Origin: Zobellella iuensis
GTDB taxonomy: Bacteria > Pseudomonadota > Gammaproteobacteria > Enterobacterales > Aeromonadaceae
Direction of reading: 5' to 3'
Assembly: GCF_016746085.1 (NCBI RefSeq)
Contig: NZ_JAERTZ010000030.1
Coordinates: 42,350-106,349 of the forward strand
DNA: 64,000 nt
In this document: positions 46,748 to 56,082 of the stretch, one piece after another
Layout: every line of letters starts with the position of its first letter
How positions within the stretch are numbered: position 1 is the first letter of the stretch
Notes under the pieces: generated by a model
Databases searched by the model: none
Seen by the model: the letters and a program-made list of their open reading frames with translations, nothing else
Told to the model about the DNA's origin: nothing
Translations under genes and position numbers: made by a program

Positions 46748-47203
46748 ATGCCGGCCCAACGATTGCAGCAATACCTGGATCAACAGGGGGTCAAATACAG
46801 GGTCATTTCCCACTCGCCGGCTTTTACCGCCCAGGAGGTGGCCGAAGCCGCCCATGTACCGGGCCGGGTGATGGCCAAGGTGGTGATGATGACGCTGGAT
46901 GGCCAGATGGCAATGATAGTGGTACCCGCCCCCAGGATGATCCATCCCGACAGCCTCGCCCGCTCCCTGTCGGCGCAGGAGGTGACCTTTCTGCATGAAC
47001 CCGACTTTCGCGAGCAGTTTCCCGACTGCGAAGTCGGCGCCCTGCCCCCCTTTGGCAATCTGTATGAAATACCGGTGTATATAGACACCGAACTCGCACG
47101 CCAGGAAGAGATCGTCTTCAGCGCCGGCAGTTACCGTGAACTGTTCAGCTTGCCCATGAAAGACTACCTTAGACTGGTCCAGCCTCGGGAGATTGGGGGC
47201 TAG
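46748..47203 (+). CDS. YbaK/ProX-type aminoacyl-tRNA deacylase domain protein
   Basis: A 151-residue stand-alone editing domain that would clear mischarged tRNA. The fold's landmarks are the catalytic lysine in GRVMAKVVMM, the substrate loop EVGALPPFGNLYEIPVYID, and EIVFSAGSYRELFSLPMKDYLRL. GAGGAGG-like bases precede the ATG. It lies between the iron island and a strong bidirectional terminator, with no linked synthetase gene. Whether it acts on Pro-, Cys- or Ala-charged tRNA cannot be told from sequence. Confidence 0.87.
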   Translation: MPAQRLQQYLDQQGVKYRVISHSPAFTAQEVAEAAHVPGRVMAKVVMMTLDGQMAMIVVPAPRMIHPDSLARSLSAQEVTFLHEPDFREQFPDCEVGALPPFGNLYEIPVYIDTELARQEEIVFSAGSYRELFSLPMKDYLRLVQPREIGG

Positions 47204-47220
47204 CCCAGGCGTGCCGCACC

Positions 47221-47258
47221 CAACAAAAAGGCCGAGCATGTGCTCGGCCTTTTTGTTG
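47221..47258. terminator. Bidirectional terminator
   Basis: An 18-base perfect inverted repeat, arms CAACAAAAAGGCCGAGCA and its complement around TG. T-runs on both strands serve the deacylase gene (plus) and the SlyD-like gene (minus). Confidence 0.9.
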
Positions 47259-47337
47259 GGATTTCCCACCGGCAGTTCCCTACGGATGGAAGAGGCCGCC
47301 CTGATGCCTCTTTACGCACACCAAACAAGCCTACTGC

Positions 47338-47820
47338 TCAGTGGTGGTGGCCACCCTCGCCGTGGGCGTGGCCGTGGGCGATTTCTTCCTCGCTGGCGGG
47401 GCGCACCGCCACCACTTCCAGTTCAAAGGTCAGGGTGCGGCCGGCCAGGGGATGGTTGAGATCCACCTCGGCCATGAACTTGCCCACCTTGAGCACCGTC
47501 ACCTGGCGGTGGCCCTGATCGGTGTGCACCACCGCGGTCATGCCCGGCCGCCAGCGGGTGGCGCCGGTGAGGTGCTTGACCGGCACCCGCTGGGTCAGGC
47601 CGTCCTTGCGCTCGCCGTAGGTTTCGGCGGCCGGCAGGGTCACGCTCAACCGCTCGCCGGCTTCCCTGCCCGCCAGGGCCTGTTCCACCCCTGGTATCAT
47701 GTTGCGGTGGCCGTGCAGGTAGGCCATGGGCGCACGCCCGACGCCGCTTTCCAGCACCTCGCCGTGTTCGTCTTTCAGGGTGCAGTACAGCTGCACTACG
47801 GTGTTGTCGGTAATTTGCAT
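47338..47820 (-). CDS. SlyD-like FKBP peptidyl-prolyl isomerase with histidine-rich tail
   Basis: A 160-residue cytoplasmic FKBP with an inserted chaperone flap. MQITDNTVVQLYCTLKDEHGEVLESG opens the protein, and YLHGHRNMIPGVEQALAGREAGE is the FKBP core that SlyD/FkpB proteins share. The C-terminus HGHAHGEGGHHH is a metal-binding tail shorter than in E. coli SlyD (196 residues), and would bind nickel or zinc. The ATG at 47820 has AGGA seven bases before; an open frame continues upstream but it is not family-like. It ends at the bidirectional terminator. Confidence 0.85.
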   Translation of the reverse strand: MQITDNTVVQLYCTLKDEHGEVLESGVGRAPMAYLHGHRNMIPGVEQALAGREAGERLSVTLPAAETYGERKDGLTQRVPVKHLTGATRWRPGMTAVVHTDQGHRQVTVLKVGKFMAEVDLNHPLAGRTLTFELEVVAVRPASEEEIAHGHAHGEGGHHH

Positions 47821-47908
47821 CTGTCGTCCTAATGTAAGTTGAGCCTCTGGCCGAAGCGGCATCATAGCAGATACAAGCGCCCAAGGGGGCAACCCGGTGT
47901 CCCTGTCT

Positions 47909-47977
47909 TTACCCCTCCCCGGCCACCGACTTGGGGCTGCGGCCAAAGAAGCCGGTAAAGGCGGCGCTTGAAGGCGG
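47909..47977 (-). pseudogene. Remnant of an AraC-family regulator C-terminus
   Basis: In the gap between the SlyD-like gene and the cupin gene, the minus strand encodes SSAAFTGFFGRSPKSVAGEG before a stop. This fits the last helix of AraC/XylS proteins (…AAF..FFGRSPKSV…). A TGA lies immediately upstream, so only about twenty codons survive. It is most likely the tail of a decayed regulator. Confidence 0.4.
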
Positions 47978-48055
47978 TCACTAAGTGGGAGGTGTGGTTT
48001 AGGCTTAAGACAGGGCGCGGCCGTCTGACCAAGCCCGAAAAGGGAGGATAACATT

Positions 48056-48532
48056 ATGAAGAAACAACCAAGATGGAGCTACCTGCTGCTTGGCATCGCC
48101 CTGCCTGCACTGGCCGCCAACCTCCAGGACAAGGGCCCCGAGCAGCACCTGCTGTACCCACCCGAGCAGATCGAATGGCAGCCCGGCCCGGCCTCGGTGC
48201 CCGCCGGCGCCCAGTTCGCGGTGCTGGAAGGCAACCCGGCCGAAGCCGGGATCTTTACCCTGCGCCTGAAAATGCCCGACGGCTACCAGATTCCTCTCCA
48301 CTGGCACCCCGGCGTGGAAAGGGTCACTGTGGTCAGCGGTACCTTCTACCTGGGCATGGATGACAGCCTCGCCAAGGAAAACGCACATCGCCTGGAAACC
48401 GGCAGCTACACCGCCATGCCCCCGGGCATGCGCCACTACGCCCTGGCCGAGGGTGAGACGGTGGTCCAACTGACCTCGGTCGGCCCCTGGCAACTGCACT
48501 ACGTCAATCCGGCCGACGATCCGCGCCAATAA
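48056..48532 (+). CDS. Exported cupin-domain protein
   Basis: A 158-residue protein with a probable signal peptide (YLLLGIALPALAAN) and one cupin barrel. The metal motif is PLHWHPGVERVTVVSGTFYLG, giving H-x-H-x3-E, with the second-motif histidine in MPPGMRHYALAEGE. GGAGG precedes the ATG. A small periplasmic enzyme or metal/small-molecule sensor is plausible, but I cannot name a reaction. The neighbouring AraC remnant may once have been linked to it. Confidence 0.75.
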   Translation: MKKQPRWSYLLLGIALPALAANLQDKGPEQHLLYPPEQIEWQPGPASVPAGAQFAVLEGNPAEAGIFTLRLKMPDGYQIPLHWHPGVERVTVVSGTFYLGMDDSLAKENAHRLETGSYTAMPPGMRHYALAEGETVVQLTSVGPWQLHYVNPADDPRQ

Positions 48533-48752
48533 GCCATGGCTTCAGGCCCGCCCGGAAACGGCCCGGGCCTGCTCCGCCTCCCCATGGCACCGGAGATTCG
48601 CACCACCAGCCCACGGGCAGATATAGGGGGCAACCCCATCAGCCCCCATGCCAGCCGACCCGGTATTATCCCTGCCCCGCCGCCAAATTGAGCACGGCCG
48701 GTGATTGGGATACACTGCCCTGAACCCCAAGCCAGCCGAGAGCCAGTGCCGC

Positions 48753-49277
48753 ATGTCCAAACCGCAGGATAGTGTTCGCATTATCAAGAAATACCCCAAT
48801 CGCCGCCTATACGACAGCCATACCAGCAGCCACGTCACCCTGGCGGACATCCGCCGGTTGGTGCAGGAAGAGGAGCCCTTCCAGGTGGTGGACGCCAAAA
48901 CCGGCGAAGACCTGACCCGCAGCATACTGCTGCAGATCATCCAGGAGGCGGAAAGCGACGGCGACCCCATCTTCTCCAGCGACATGCTCAAGAACATCAT
49001 CCGCTTCTATGGCCCCTTCCAGGGGGTGCTGGGCAGCTACCTGGAAGAGAGCATCCAGTCGGTGATCGACATCCAGGCCCAGGCCGGCATGCAGTCTTCC
49101 AAGGCCTGGGCCGAGTATATGCACAGCCAGGTGCCCATGATGCAGGAGCTGATGCGCCAGTACGTGGAACAGTCCCGCAACCTCTATCTCAACACCCAGA
49201 ACATGTTCGGCCTGTTCAGCGGCTTTCCGGGCGGCGGTTCCGGCCCCAGCGATCCAAAAAAAGGCGATAAGGAGTAA
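48753..49277 (+). CDS. phaR: Polyhydroxyalkanoate synthesis repressor PhaR
   Basis: Binds DNA upstream of phasin genes and is titrated away by polyhydroxyalkanoate granules. The N-terminal accumulation-regulator domain reads IIKKYPNRRLYDSHTSSHVTLADIRRLV. It is followed by the second PHB-accumulation domain (FYGPFQGVLGSYLEESIQSVIDIQAQ) and a Gln/Met-rich tail. ATG 48753 (MSKPQDSVRI) matches family N-termini; an in-frame ATG at 48705 gives an unlike leader. It is convergent with a phasin gene. No phaC synthase is in the window. Confidence 0.93.
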   Translation: MSKPQDSVRIIKKYPNRRLYDSHTSSHVTLADIRRLVQEEEPFQVVDAKTGEDLTRSILLQIIQEAESDGDPIFSSDMLKNIIRFYGPFQGVLGSYLEESIQSVIDIQAQAGMQSSKAWAEYMHSQVPMMQELMRQYVEQSRNLYLNTQNMFGLFSGFPGGGSGPSDPKKGDKE

Positions 49278-49288
49278 TCCTTATCGCC
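49256..49288 (-). terminator. Phasin terminator lying inside the phaR 3' end
   Basis: GGCGATAAGGA and TCCTTATCGCC form an 11-base stem around four bases that include the phaR stop. On the minus strand it is followed by seven T, so it terminates the phasin transcript about 35 bases past its stop while overlapping phaR codons. Confidence 0.8.
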
Positions 49289-49322
49289 TCAAACAAGATA
49301 ACAACGAGTTGTTGATTGTTAT

Positions 49323-49961
49323 TTAGTTAGCCTTGGCAGTGCGGGTGGTCTTGGCGGCAGCGGTCGCGGTATTGGCGGCGGCGGCGGCCACGGCATTGAT
49401 GCCTTTCTCTGCGGCTTCAGCCACTTGCTTGGCGGCCTTCTCGGAGCTTTCTGCCGCTTGCTGCAGGGCCTTGTCGGCGATGTCGGCGGCGTCCTTGGCG
49501 GCTTTCTGGGCGCTTTCATAGGCCTCGTTGGCGCTGCTGACCGCGGTTTTCAGGGCGGTCACAGCCGGCTCGGCGGCCGCAGGCACGCTGCTGGCGAACT
49601 GCTCGACCCACTCGTCCACCTGCTTGCTGCCGGCGGCAATCTGCTGCTCGCCAAACTTGGTCACTTCCTGCTGGGCACCGGTCACCAGGGCAAACAGCTC
49701 TTTGTTGAAGGCCAGTTGGCGGTCCAGCAGGGCGGTGGGGCTGAAGAAGGCGGTTTGCAGCTCGAAGAAGGCCTTGGGATCCCGTACTGCCAGCAGCTTG
49801 CTGACATAGTCGAACTGGGCCGCGCCCAGTTCGGCAACGGCTTTGGACTGCAGTTGGCCCAGCTTTTCCACGCTGGCGAACAGGCTGCCGGTCAGGCCCT
49901 GTACCTGGGCCAGGTTGGCTTGTTGGGCACTTTGCAGTTTTTCGAAATTGAACAATGACAT
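49323..49961 (-). CDS. Phasin-family granule-associated protein
   Basis: Coats polyhydroxyalkanoate granules. A 212-residue protein, it begins MSLFNFEKLQSAQQANLAQ and has the phasin core (LTGSLFASVEKLGQLQSKAVAELGAAQFDYVSKLLAVRDPKAFFELQ), then an Ala/Lys-rich, helix-forming tail with AAEKGINAVAAAAANTATAAAKTTRTAKAN. This tail is like the PhaF-type tails that bind DNA, though shorter. It is convergent with phaR and has two likely PhaR sites about 100-140 bases upstream of its start. Confidence 0.9.
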   Translation of the reverse strand: MSLFNFEKLQSAQQANLAQVQGLTGSLFASVEKLGQLQSKAVAELGAAQFDYVSKLLAVRDPKAFFELQTAFFSPTALLDRQLAFNKELFALVTGAQQEVTKFGEQQIAAGSKQVDEWVEQFASSVPAAAEPAVTALKTAVSSANEAYESAQKAAKDAADIADKALQQAAESSEKAAKQVAEAAEKGINAVAAAAANTATAAAKTTRTAKAN

Positions 49962-50055
49962 AGTTAGCGTCTCCTGAAAAATGGGAAGGCATCAGCCCTG
50001 CACGCCAACAAAGAAATCATCATCACACTAAGGTTTTCGGCGCGCATGGTCATTA

Positions 50056-50068
50056 TTGCACCGCACAA
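50056..50068. promoter_or_regulatory. Probable PhaR operator, copy 1
   Basis: TTGCACCGCACAA, read on the minus strand as TTGTGCGGTGCAA, nearly repeats the site at 50090. It lies about 100 bases upstream of the phasin start. Confidence 0.5.
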
Positions 50069-50089
50069 AAAACATTTACAAGATCTTTT

Positions 50090-50104
50090 TTGTGCGGCGC
50101 ACAA
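50090..50104. promoter_or_regulatory. Probable PhaR operator, copy 2
   Basis: TTGTGCGGCGCACAA is a palindrome with six-base arms around GGC. With copy 1 it shares TTGTGCGGYGCA in opposite orientation, 35 bp centre to centre. Together the two also form a 12-base hairpin (CCGCACAAAAAA / TTTTTTGTGCGG). Confidence 0.5.
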
Positions 50105-50217
50105 TTTCCTGCGGCCGGGATGCTTCTTCCGGCGCTTCCCCGTATCAACCGGGGCCGCAGCGGCAAAATGGATCAATACTGAATAAATGTGATCCCCGTA
50201 TGACGGAGCCGCCACCC

Positions 50218-52356
50218 ATGAGCACCGCCGCCCCCCGGGGTCCCCTGGTCGACTACCAGCCCGCCGCCCTCGATATCTGGGACGGCAAATACCGGCTGAA
50301 GGACGACGGGGGCGAACCGGTAGACCAGGATATGCACGCCACCTTCCACCGGGTCGCCCGGGCCCTGGCCGATGGCGAGGCCACGCCGGCCCTGCGCAAA
50401 GCCTGGTACAAGCGCTTCCTGTGGGCGATGGAGCAGGGCGCCCTGCCCGCCGGGCGCATCCTGGCCAATGCCGGCGCCGGGGCCTACCGGCCGGGCACCG
50501 CCACCATCAACTGCACCGCCTCCGGCCCCATCGCCGATACGATGGACGACATCCTGGGCAAGCTGCACCAGGCCGGGCTCACCCTCAAGGCCGGCTGCGG
50601 CATCGGCTACGAGTTTTCCACCCTGCGCCCGCGCCACGCCCCCGTGGCCGGCGCCGGGGCCAGCACCTCGGGGCCGCTGTCGTTCATGGATATCTACGAC
50701 AAAATGTGCTTCACCATCTCCTCCGCCGGCGGACGACGCGGCGCACAAATGGCCACCTTCGATATCGCCCACCCGGACGTGCTCGACTTTATCCACGCCA
50801 AGCGCGAGCCCGGCCGGCTGCGCCAGTTCAACCTGTCCCTGCTGATCGGCGAAGACTTCCTCAACGCGGTGCAACAAGGCGAGGACTGGCCGCTGCTGTT
50901 CCCGGTCACCCCGGCCGAGGTGGCGCGGGAGTGGCTGGACCCCGGCGACCCGGGGCAGATCCGCTGGAAGGCCGGCCCGCTCGGCCAGGGCTACCTGGAG
51001 GACGACCGGCAGCGGGTGGCCCACCGGATCTACCGGCACATCGAGGCGCGCGCCCTGTGGCAGCAGGTCATGCGCGCCACCTACGACCATGCCGAGCCGG
51101 GCTTTATCCTGATCGACAGGGTCAACGAGCTGAACAACAACTGGTTCTGCGAAACCATACGCGCGACCAACCCCTGCGGCGAACAGCCCCTGCCCCCCTA
51201 TGGCAGCTGCCTGCTGGGCTCGGTCGACCTCACCCGTTTCGTGGAGGCACCCTTCACCCCGGCGGCCCGCTTCGGCTGGGATCGCTTCCGCCGGGTGGTG
51301 GCGGTCTTTACCCGCTTGCTGGACAACGTGGTGGAGATCAGCGGCCTGCCTCTGGCCGAGCAGCGCCGGGAACTGGCCGACAAGCGCCGCCACGGCATGG
51401 GTTACCTGGGCCTGGGCTCCGCCCTCGCCCTGCTGGGGCTGCGCTACGGCTCGGCCGAGGCCGTCGTCTTCACCGAGCGGGTGACCCGGGAGCTGGCCCT
51501 CACCGGCTGGCACACCGGGCTGGAGCTGGCCCGGGAGAAGGGCGCGGCGCCCCTGCTGCTGCGGGACTTCGAGCTCACCCCGGCGCTGCTGCGGCTGCGC
51601 CCCGAGCTGCTGGACGACGGCCACCACCCCGGCGACAAGGTGCCGGGGCGGATACTGCACGCCCGCTACAGCCGCTACCTGCAGCGGCTGGCGGAGCAGG
51701 AACCGGAACTGGTGGCGGCCCTGGCCCGCACCGGGGCGCGCTTTACCCACCATAGCTCCATCGCGCCCACCGGCACCCTCTCCCTGTCGCTGGCCAACAA
51801 CGCCAGCAGCGGCATAGAGCCGAGCTTCGCCCACCACTACAGCCGCAACCTCATCCGCCCCGGCCGCAAGAGCAAGGAGCGGGTGGAGGTGTTCTCCTTC
51901 GAGCTGCTGGCCTACCGCCGGCTGGTCAATCCGGATGCCCTGCCCGGCAGCCCGGATCCGGCCCGGGCGCTGCCCGACCATTTCGTCACCGCCGACGACG
52001 TCAGCCCCGAGCAGCACGTGGCGATGCAGGCCGCCGCCCAGCGCTGGGTCGACGCCTCCATTTCCAAGACCGTCAACGTGCCCACCGACTACCCCTTCGA
52101 GCGATTCGAGGATCTCTACCTCCAGGCCTGCCGCCAGGGGCTCAAGGGCTGTACCAGCTTCCGCTTCAACCCCTCCGCCTTCCAGGGGGTGCTGGTGCGG
52201 GACCGGGATCTGGCCGCCACCCGCTATCGCTTCCTGCTGGACGACGGCAGCACGGTCGAGGCGCAGGGCGATGAACCGGTGGAGTACGAGGGCGAGGTGC
52301 ACAGCGCCGCCAACCTGTACGACGCCCTCAAGGAAGGCTACTACGGCAAGCTGTGA
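50218..52356 (+). CDS. nrdJ: Adenosylcobalamin-dependent ribonucleotide reductase, large part (NrdJa)
   Basis: Class II enzyme that reduces ribonucleotides with a radical started by adenosylcobalamin, independent of oxygen. The 712-residue part contains the catalytic barrel: TINCTASGPI (first active-site Cys), LKAGCGIGYEF, ATNPCGEQPLPPYGSCLLGSVDL (catalytic Cys and Glu with the second redox Cys), SSIAPTGTLSLSLANNASSGIEP and SISKTVNVP. GGAG at 50205-50208 supports ATG 50218. The C-terminal TSCPD and redox-cysteine region is encoded by the next gene. No cobalamin riboswitch is visible upstream. Confidence 0.93.
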   Translation: MSTAAPRGPLVDYQPAALDIWDGKYRLKDDGGEPVDQDMHATFHRVARALADGEATPALRKAWYKRFLWAMEQGALPAGRILANAGAGAYRPGTATINCTASGPIADTMDDILGKLHQAGLTLKAGCGIGYEFSTLRPRHAPVAGAGASTSGPLSFMDIYDKMCFTISSAGGRRGAQMATFDIAHPDVLDFIHAKREPGRLRQFNLSLLIGEDFLNAVQQGEDWPLLFPVTPAEVAREWLDPGDPGQIRWKAGPLGQGYLEDDRQRVAHRIYRHIEARALWQQVMRATYDHAEPGFILIDRVNELNNNWFCETIRATNPCGEQPLPPYGSCLLGSVDLTRFVEAPFTPAARFGWDRFRRVVAVFTRLLDNVVEISGLPLAEQRRELADKRRHGMGYLGLGSALALLGLRYGSAEAVVFTERVTRELALTGWHTGLELAREKGAAPLLLRDFELTPALLRLRPELLDDGHHPGDKVPGRILHARYSRYLQRLAEQEPELVAALARTGARFTHHSSIAPTGTLSLSLANNASSGIEPSFAHHYSRNLIRPGRKSKERVEVFSFELLAYRRLVNPDALPGSPDPARALPDHFVTADDVSPEQHVAMQAAAQRWVDASISKTVNVPTDYPFERFEDLYLQACRQGLKGCTSFRFNPSAFQGVLVRDRDLAATRYRFLLDDGSTVEAQGDEPVEYEGEVHSAANLYDALKEGYYGKL

Positions 52357-52367
52357 ACGGGTGACCC

Positions 52368-52940
52368 ATGCGCAAGATAGAGCGGAAGATCGTCGGCTGC
52401 GAGGTAATAACGCCCAGTCCCTCCCGGGACGGCCCCCTGCCCGAGCCGGCGGCCCGGCCCGAGGCGCTGTGGGGCACCACCTACAAGATCAAGACGCCCC
52501 AGCTCGAGCACGCCCTCTACGTCACCATCAACGATCTGGTGCCGGACGAAAACGGCGGCCGACGCCGCCCCTACGAGATCTTTATCAACTCCCGCAACAT
52601 GGAGCACTACCAGTGGGTGGTGGCGCTGACCCTGCTGATCTCGGCGGTGTTCCGCCGGGGCGGCGACATCCGCTTTATCGTGGATGAGCTGCGCGCCGTG
52701 TTCGCTCCCCAGGGCGGCTACTTCAGGCCGGGCGGACGCTACATGCCCTCCCTGGTGGCCGAGATCGCCGATGTCATCGAGCGCCACCTGGCCGCCATCA
52801 CCCCGGCAACGGAGCACACCGGGGACACGACCGGTTTTCCCGCCGGCGCCCGGCTGTGCCGCAAATGCCTGACCCGGGCGGCCGTGCTGGTCGACGGCTG
52901 CCTCACCTGCCTGAATTGCGGCGACTCCCGCTGCGGCTGA
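52368..52940 (+). CDS. nrdJb: Ribonucleotide reductase small partner (NrdJb, TSCPD domain)
   Basis: A 190-residue TSCPD-domain protein: YKIKTPQLEHALYVTINDLVPDENG, then the family's INSRNMEHYQWVVALTLLISAVFRRGGD. The C-terminus has CRKCL ... CLTCLNCGDSRCG, a cysteine cluster like the swinging redox tail or zinc element of class II reductases. It starts 11 bases after the large part. Class II reductase split in two genes is the arrangement described in Pseudomonas aeruginosa. Both products are needed for activity there. Confidence 0.88.
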   Translation: MRKIERKIVGCEVITPSPSRDGPLPEPAARPEALWGTTYKIKTPQLEHALYVTINDLVPDENGGRRRPYEIFINSRNMEHYQWVVALTLLISAVFRRGGDIRFIVDELRAVFAPQGGYFRPGGRYMPSLVAEIADVIERHLAAITPATEHTGDTTGFPAGARLCRKCLTRAAVLVDGCLTCLNCGDSRCG

Positions 52941-53082
52941 AACCGGGCGCCACACCCCACCAAATTGTTCACAATGTTGCTCAAAATATTGTATCCAACA
53001 CGACTTTCGTAATACTATTGTTATCGTCCAGCGCCGGCCACCGCCTCCTCGGGAGCGACGGGCAACGCCCATACCAATAAAA

Positions 53083-53096
53083 GGAAACAACTTCCA
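53083..53096. promoter_or_regulatory. IclR-like box upstream of gcl
   Basis: GGAAACAACTTCCA differs by one base from GGAAATAACTTCCA at the carrier-gene promoter (59503-59516). Both resemble the IclR-family operator core GGAAATNATTTCC. Confidence 0.45.
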
Positions 53097-53237
53097 TTTT
53101 TACCGATATGTGGCGAGCATTTTACGGCGCATCGAACAAAAACATAAAAAACCATAATAAACAAAAGATTAAATACATGAAACGTGGCGATACAACGGCT
53201 CGGGGTCAGGATGCATTTTCCACAATGCAAAAATGAT

Positions 53238-53278
53238 TTCCAAAAATATGTTGATCGTCACATTTTTTTTTGTATTAT
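53238..53278 (+). promoter_or_regulatory. gcl promoter with conserved operator block
   Basis: TTCCAAAAATATGTTGATC (53238-53256) ends in the -35 hexamer TTGATC; the -10 is TATTAT (53273-53278) with 16 bases between. AATGATTTCCA just before it matches the right half of the IclR-type consensus. The same block recurs at 59512-59529. Confidence 0.6.
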
Positions 53279-53391
53279 CAGCCTATGGGTTGCGCAGATG
53301 TTAACCGCCCTCACTAGGCGAATCTGCGAAACAGCCCCCATGGATAACCAACAACGGTGCCGAGCGCACCTCAGATGAATGGATACCGACT

Positions 53392-55167
<1,776 letters not shown>

Positions 55168-55169
55168 CG

Positions 55170-55200
55170 GTAAGGGCCCGGCCCGGGGCCGGGCCCTTAC
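55170..55200 (+). terminator. Strong intercistronic hairpin between gcl and hyi
   Basis: Fifteen-base arms (GTAAGGGCCCGGCCC and its complement) around one base form a very stable stem. No T-run follows, so it is more likely to stabilise the gcl message or slow passage than to end transcription. Confidence 0.5.
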
Positions 55201-55233
55201 TGAATTTGCCCCCAAGAACATAAGGACATCGCA

Positions 55234-56016
55234 ATGCCGAAATTAGCTGCCAACCTGTCGATGCTGTTTACCGAAGTGGACTTCCTGGACCGCTTCGCCG
55301 CCGCCGCCAAGGCCGGCTTCAAGGGCGTGGAATACCTGTTCCCCTACGACTTCCCGGCCGAGGACATCAAGGCCAGGCTGGAGCAGAACGGCCTGGAGCA
55401 GGTGTTGTTCAACCTGCCGGCCGGCGACTGGGCCGCGGGCAGCCGTGGCATCGCCGTCGATCCGAGCCGGGTTGAGGAGTTCAAGGCCGGTGTGGACCAG
55501 GCCATCGCCTACGCCAAAGTGCTGGGCAACAAACAGGTCAACTGCCTGGCCGGCATTCCGCCCGCCGGCGTGTCCGCCGAGCAGGCCGAGGCCACCTTCG
55601 TCGCCAACCTGAAGTACGCGGCCGAGAAGCTGAAGGGCGCCGGTATCAAGCTGATTGCCGAGGCGATCAACACCCGCGACATCCCGGGCTTCTTCCTCAA
55701 CAACAGCAAGCAGGCGCTGGACATCATCGAGCAGGTCGGCTCCGACAACCTGGCGTTCCAGTACGACATTTACCACATGCAGATCATGGAAGGGGACATT
55801 ATCCCGACCATCGAGAAAAACCTGAGCATCATCAACCATATCCAGCTGGCCGACAATCCGGGTCGTCACGAGCCGGGCACCGGCGAGCTGAACTATCACA
55901 ACATCTTCGCCTTCCTGGACAAGGTGGGCTACCAGGGTTGGGTGGGCGCCGAGTACAAGCCGGCCACCACCACCGAAGCGGGCCTGGGCTGGCTGAAGAC
56001 CCACGGCGTTGCCTGA
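55234..56016 (+). CDS. hyi: Hydroxypyruvate isomerase
   Basis: Interconverts hydroxypyruvate and tartronate semialdehyde. A 260-residue AP-endonuclease-2-like TIM barrel. MPKLAANLSMLFTEVDFLDRFAAAAKAGFKGVE opens it, and the metal ligands can be read in LIAEAINTRDIPGFF, FQYDIYHMQ, QLADNPGRHEPGTGE and GAEYKP. A clear ribosome site (AAGGA) precedes the ATG. It sits between gcl and glxR as in E. coli and Pseudomonas. Confidence 0.95.
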   Translation: MPKLAANLSMLFTEVDFLDRFAAAAKAGFKGVEYLFPYDFPAEDIKARLEQNGLEQVLFNLPAGDWAAGSRGIAVDPSRVEEFKAGVDQAIAYAKVLGNKQVNCLAGIPPAGVSAEQAEATFVANLKYAAEKLKGAGIKLIAEAINTRDIPGFFLNNSKQALDIIEQVGSDNLAFQYDIYHMQIMEGDIIPTIEKNLSIINHIQLADNPGRHEPGTGELNYHNIFAFLDKVGYQGWVGAEYKPATTTEAGLGWLKTHGVA

Positions 56017-56082
56017 GTACTCCCTGAACTGATTTCTCCCAACGCCGGCCAGGCCGGCGCCCCAAGCCAAGAGGAAACGAAC

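Larger units (their letters stand above)
52941..53391. other. 450-base control region of the gcl operon
   Basis: No gene is seen. The stretch is AT-rich from about 53090 and holds two IclR-like boxes and one good promoter (listed separately). An imperfect ATTGTATCCAACA-type stretch lies at about 52988-53001. Confidence 0.5.

Noticed and set aside
49962..50217. Cobalamin riboswitch upstream of the B12-dependent reductase
   Set aside because: No B12-box-like conserved stretch is visible and the 256 bases are too short and palindromic in other ways.
50173..52302. A 709-codon minus-strand frame opposite nrdJ
   Set aside because: Mirror frame in GC-rich DNA; the reductase reads on the plus strand.
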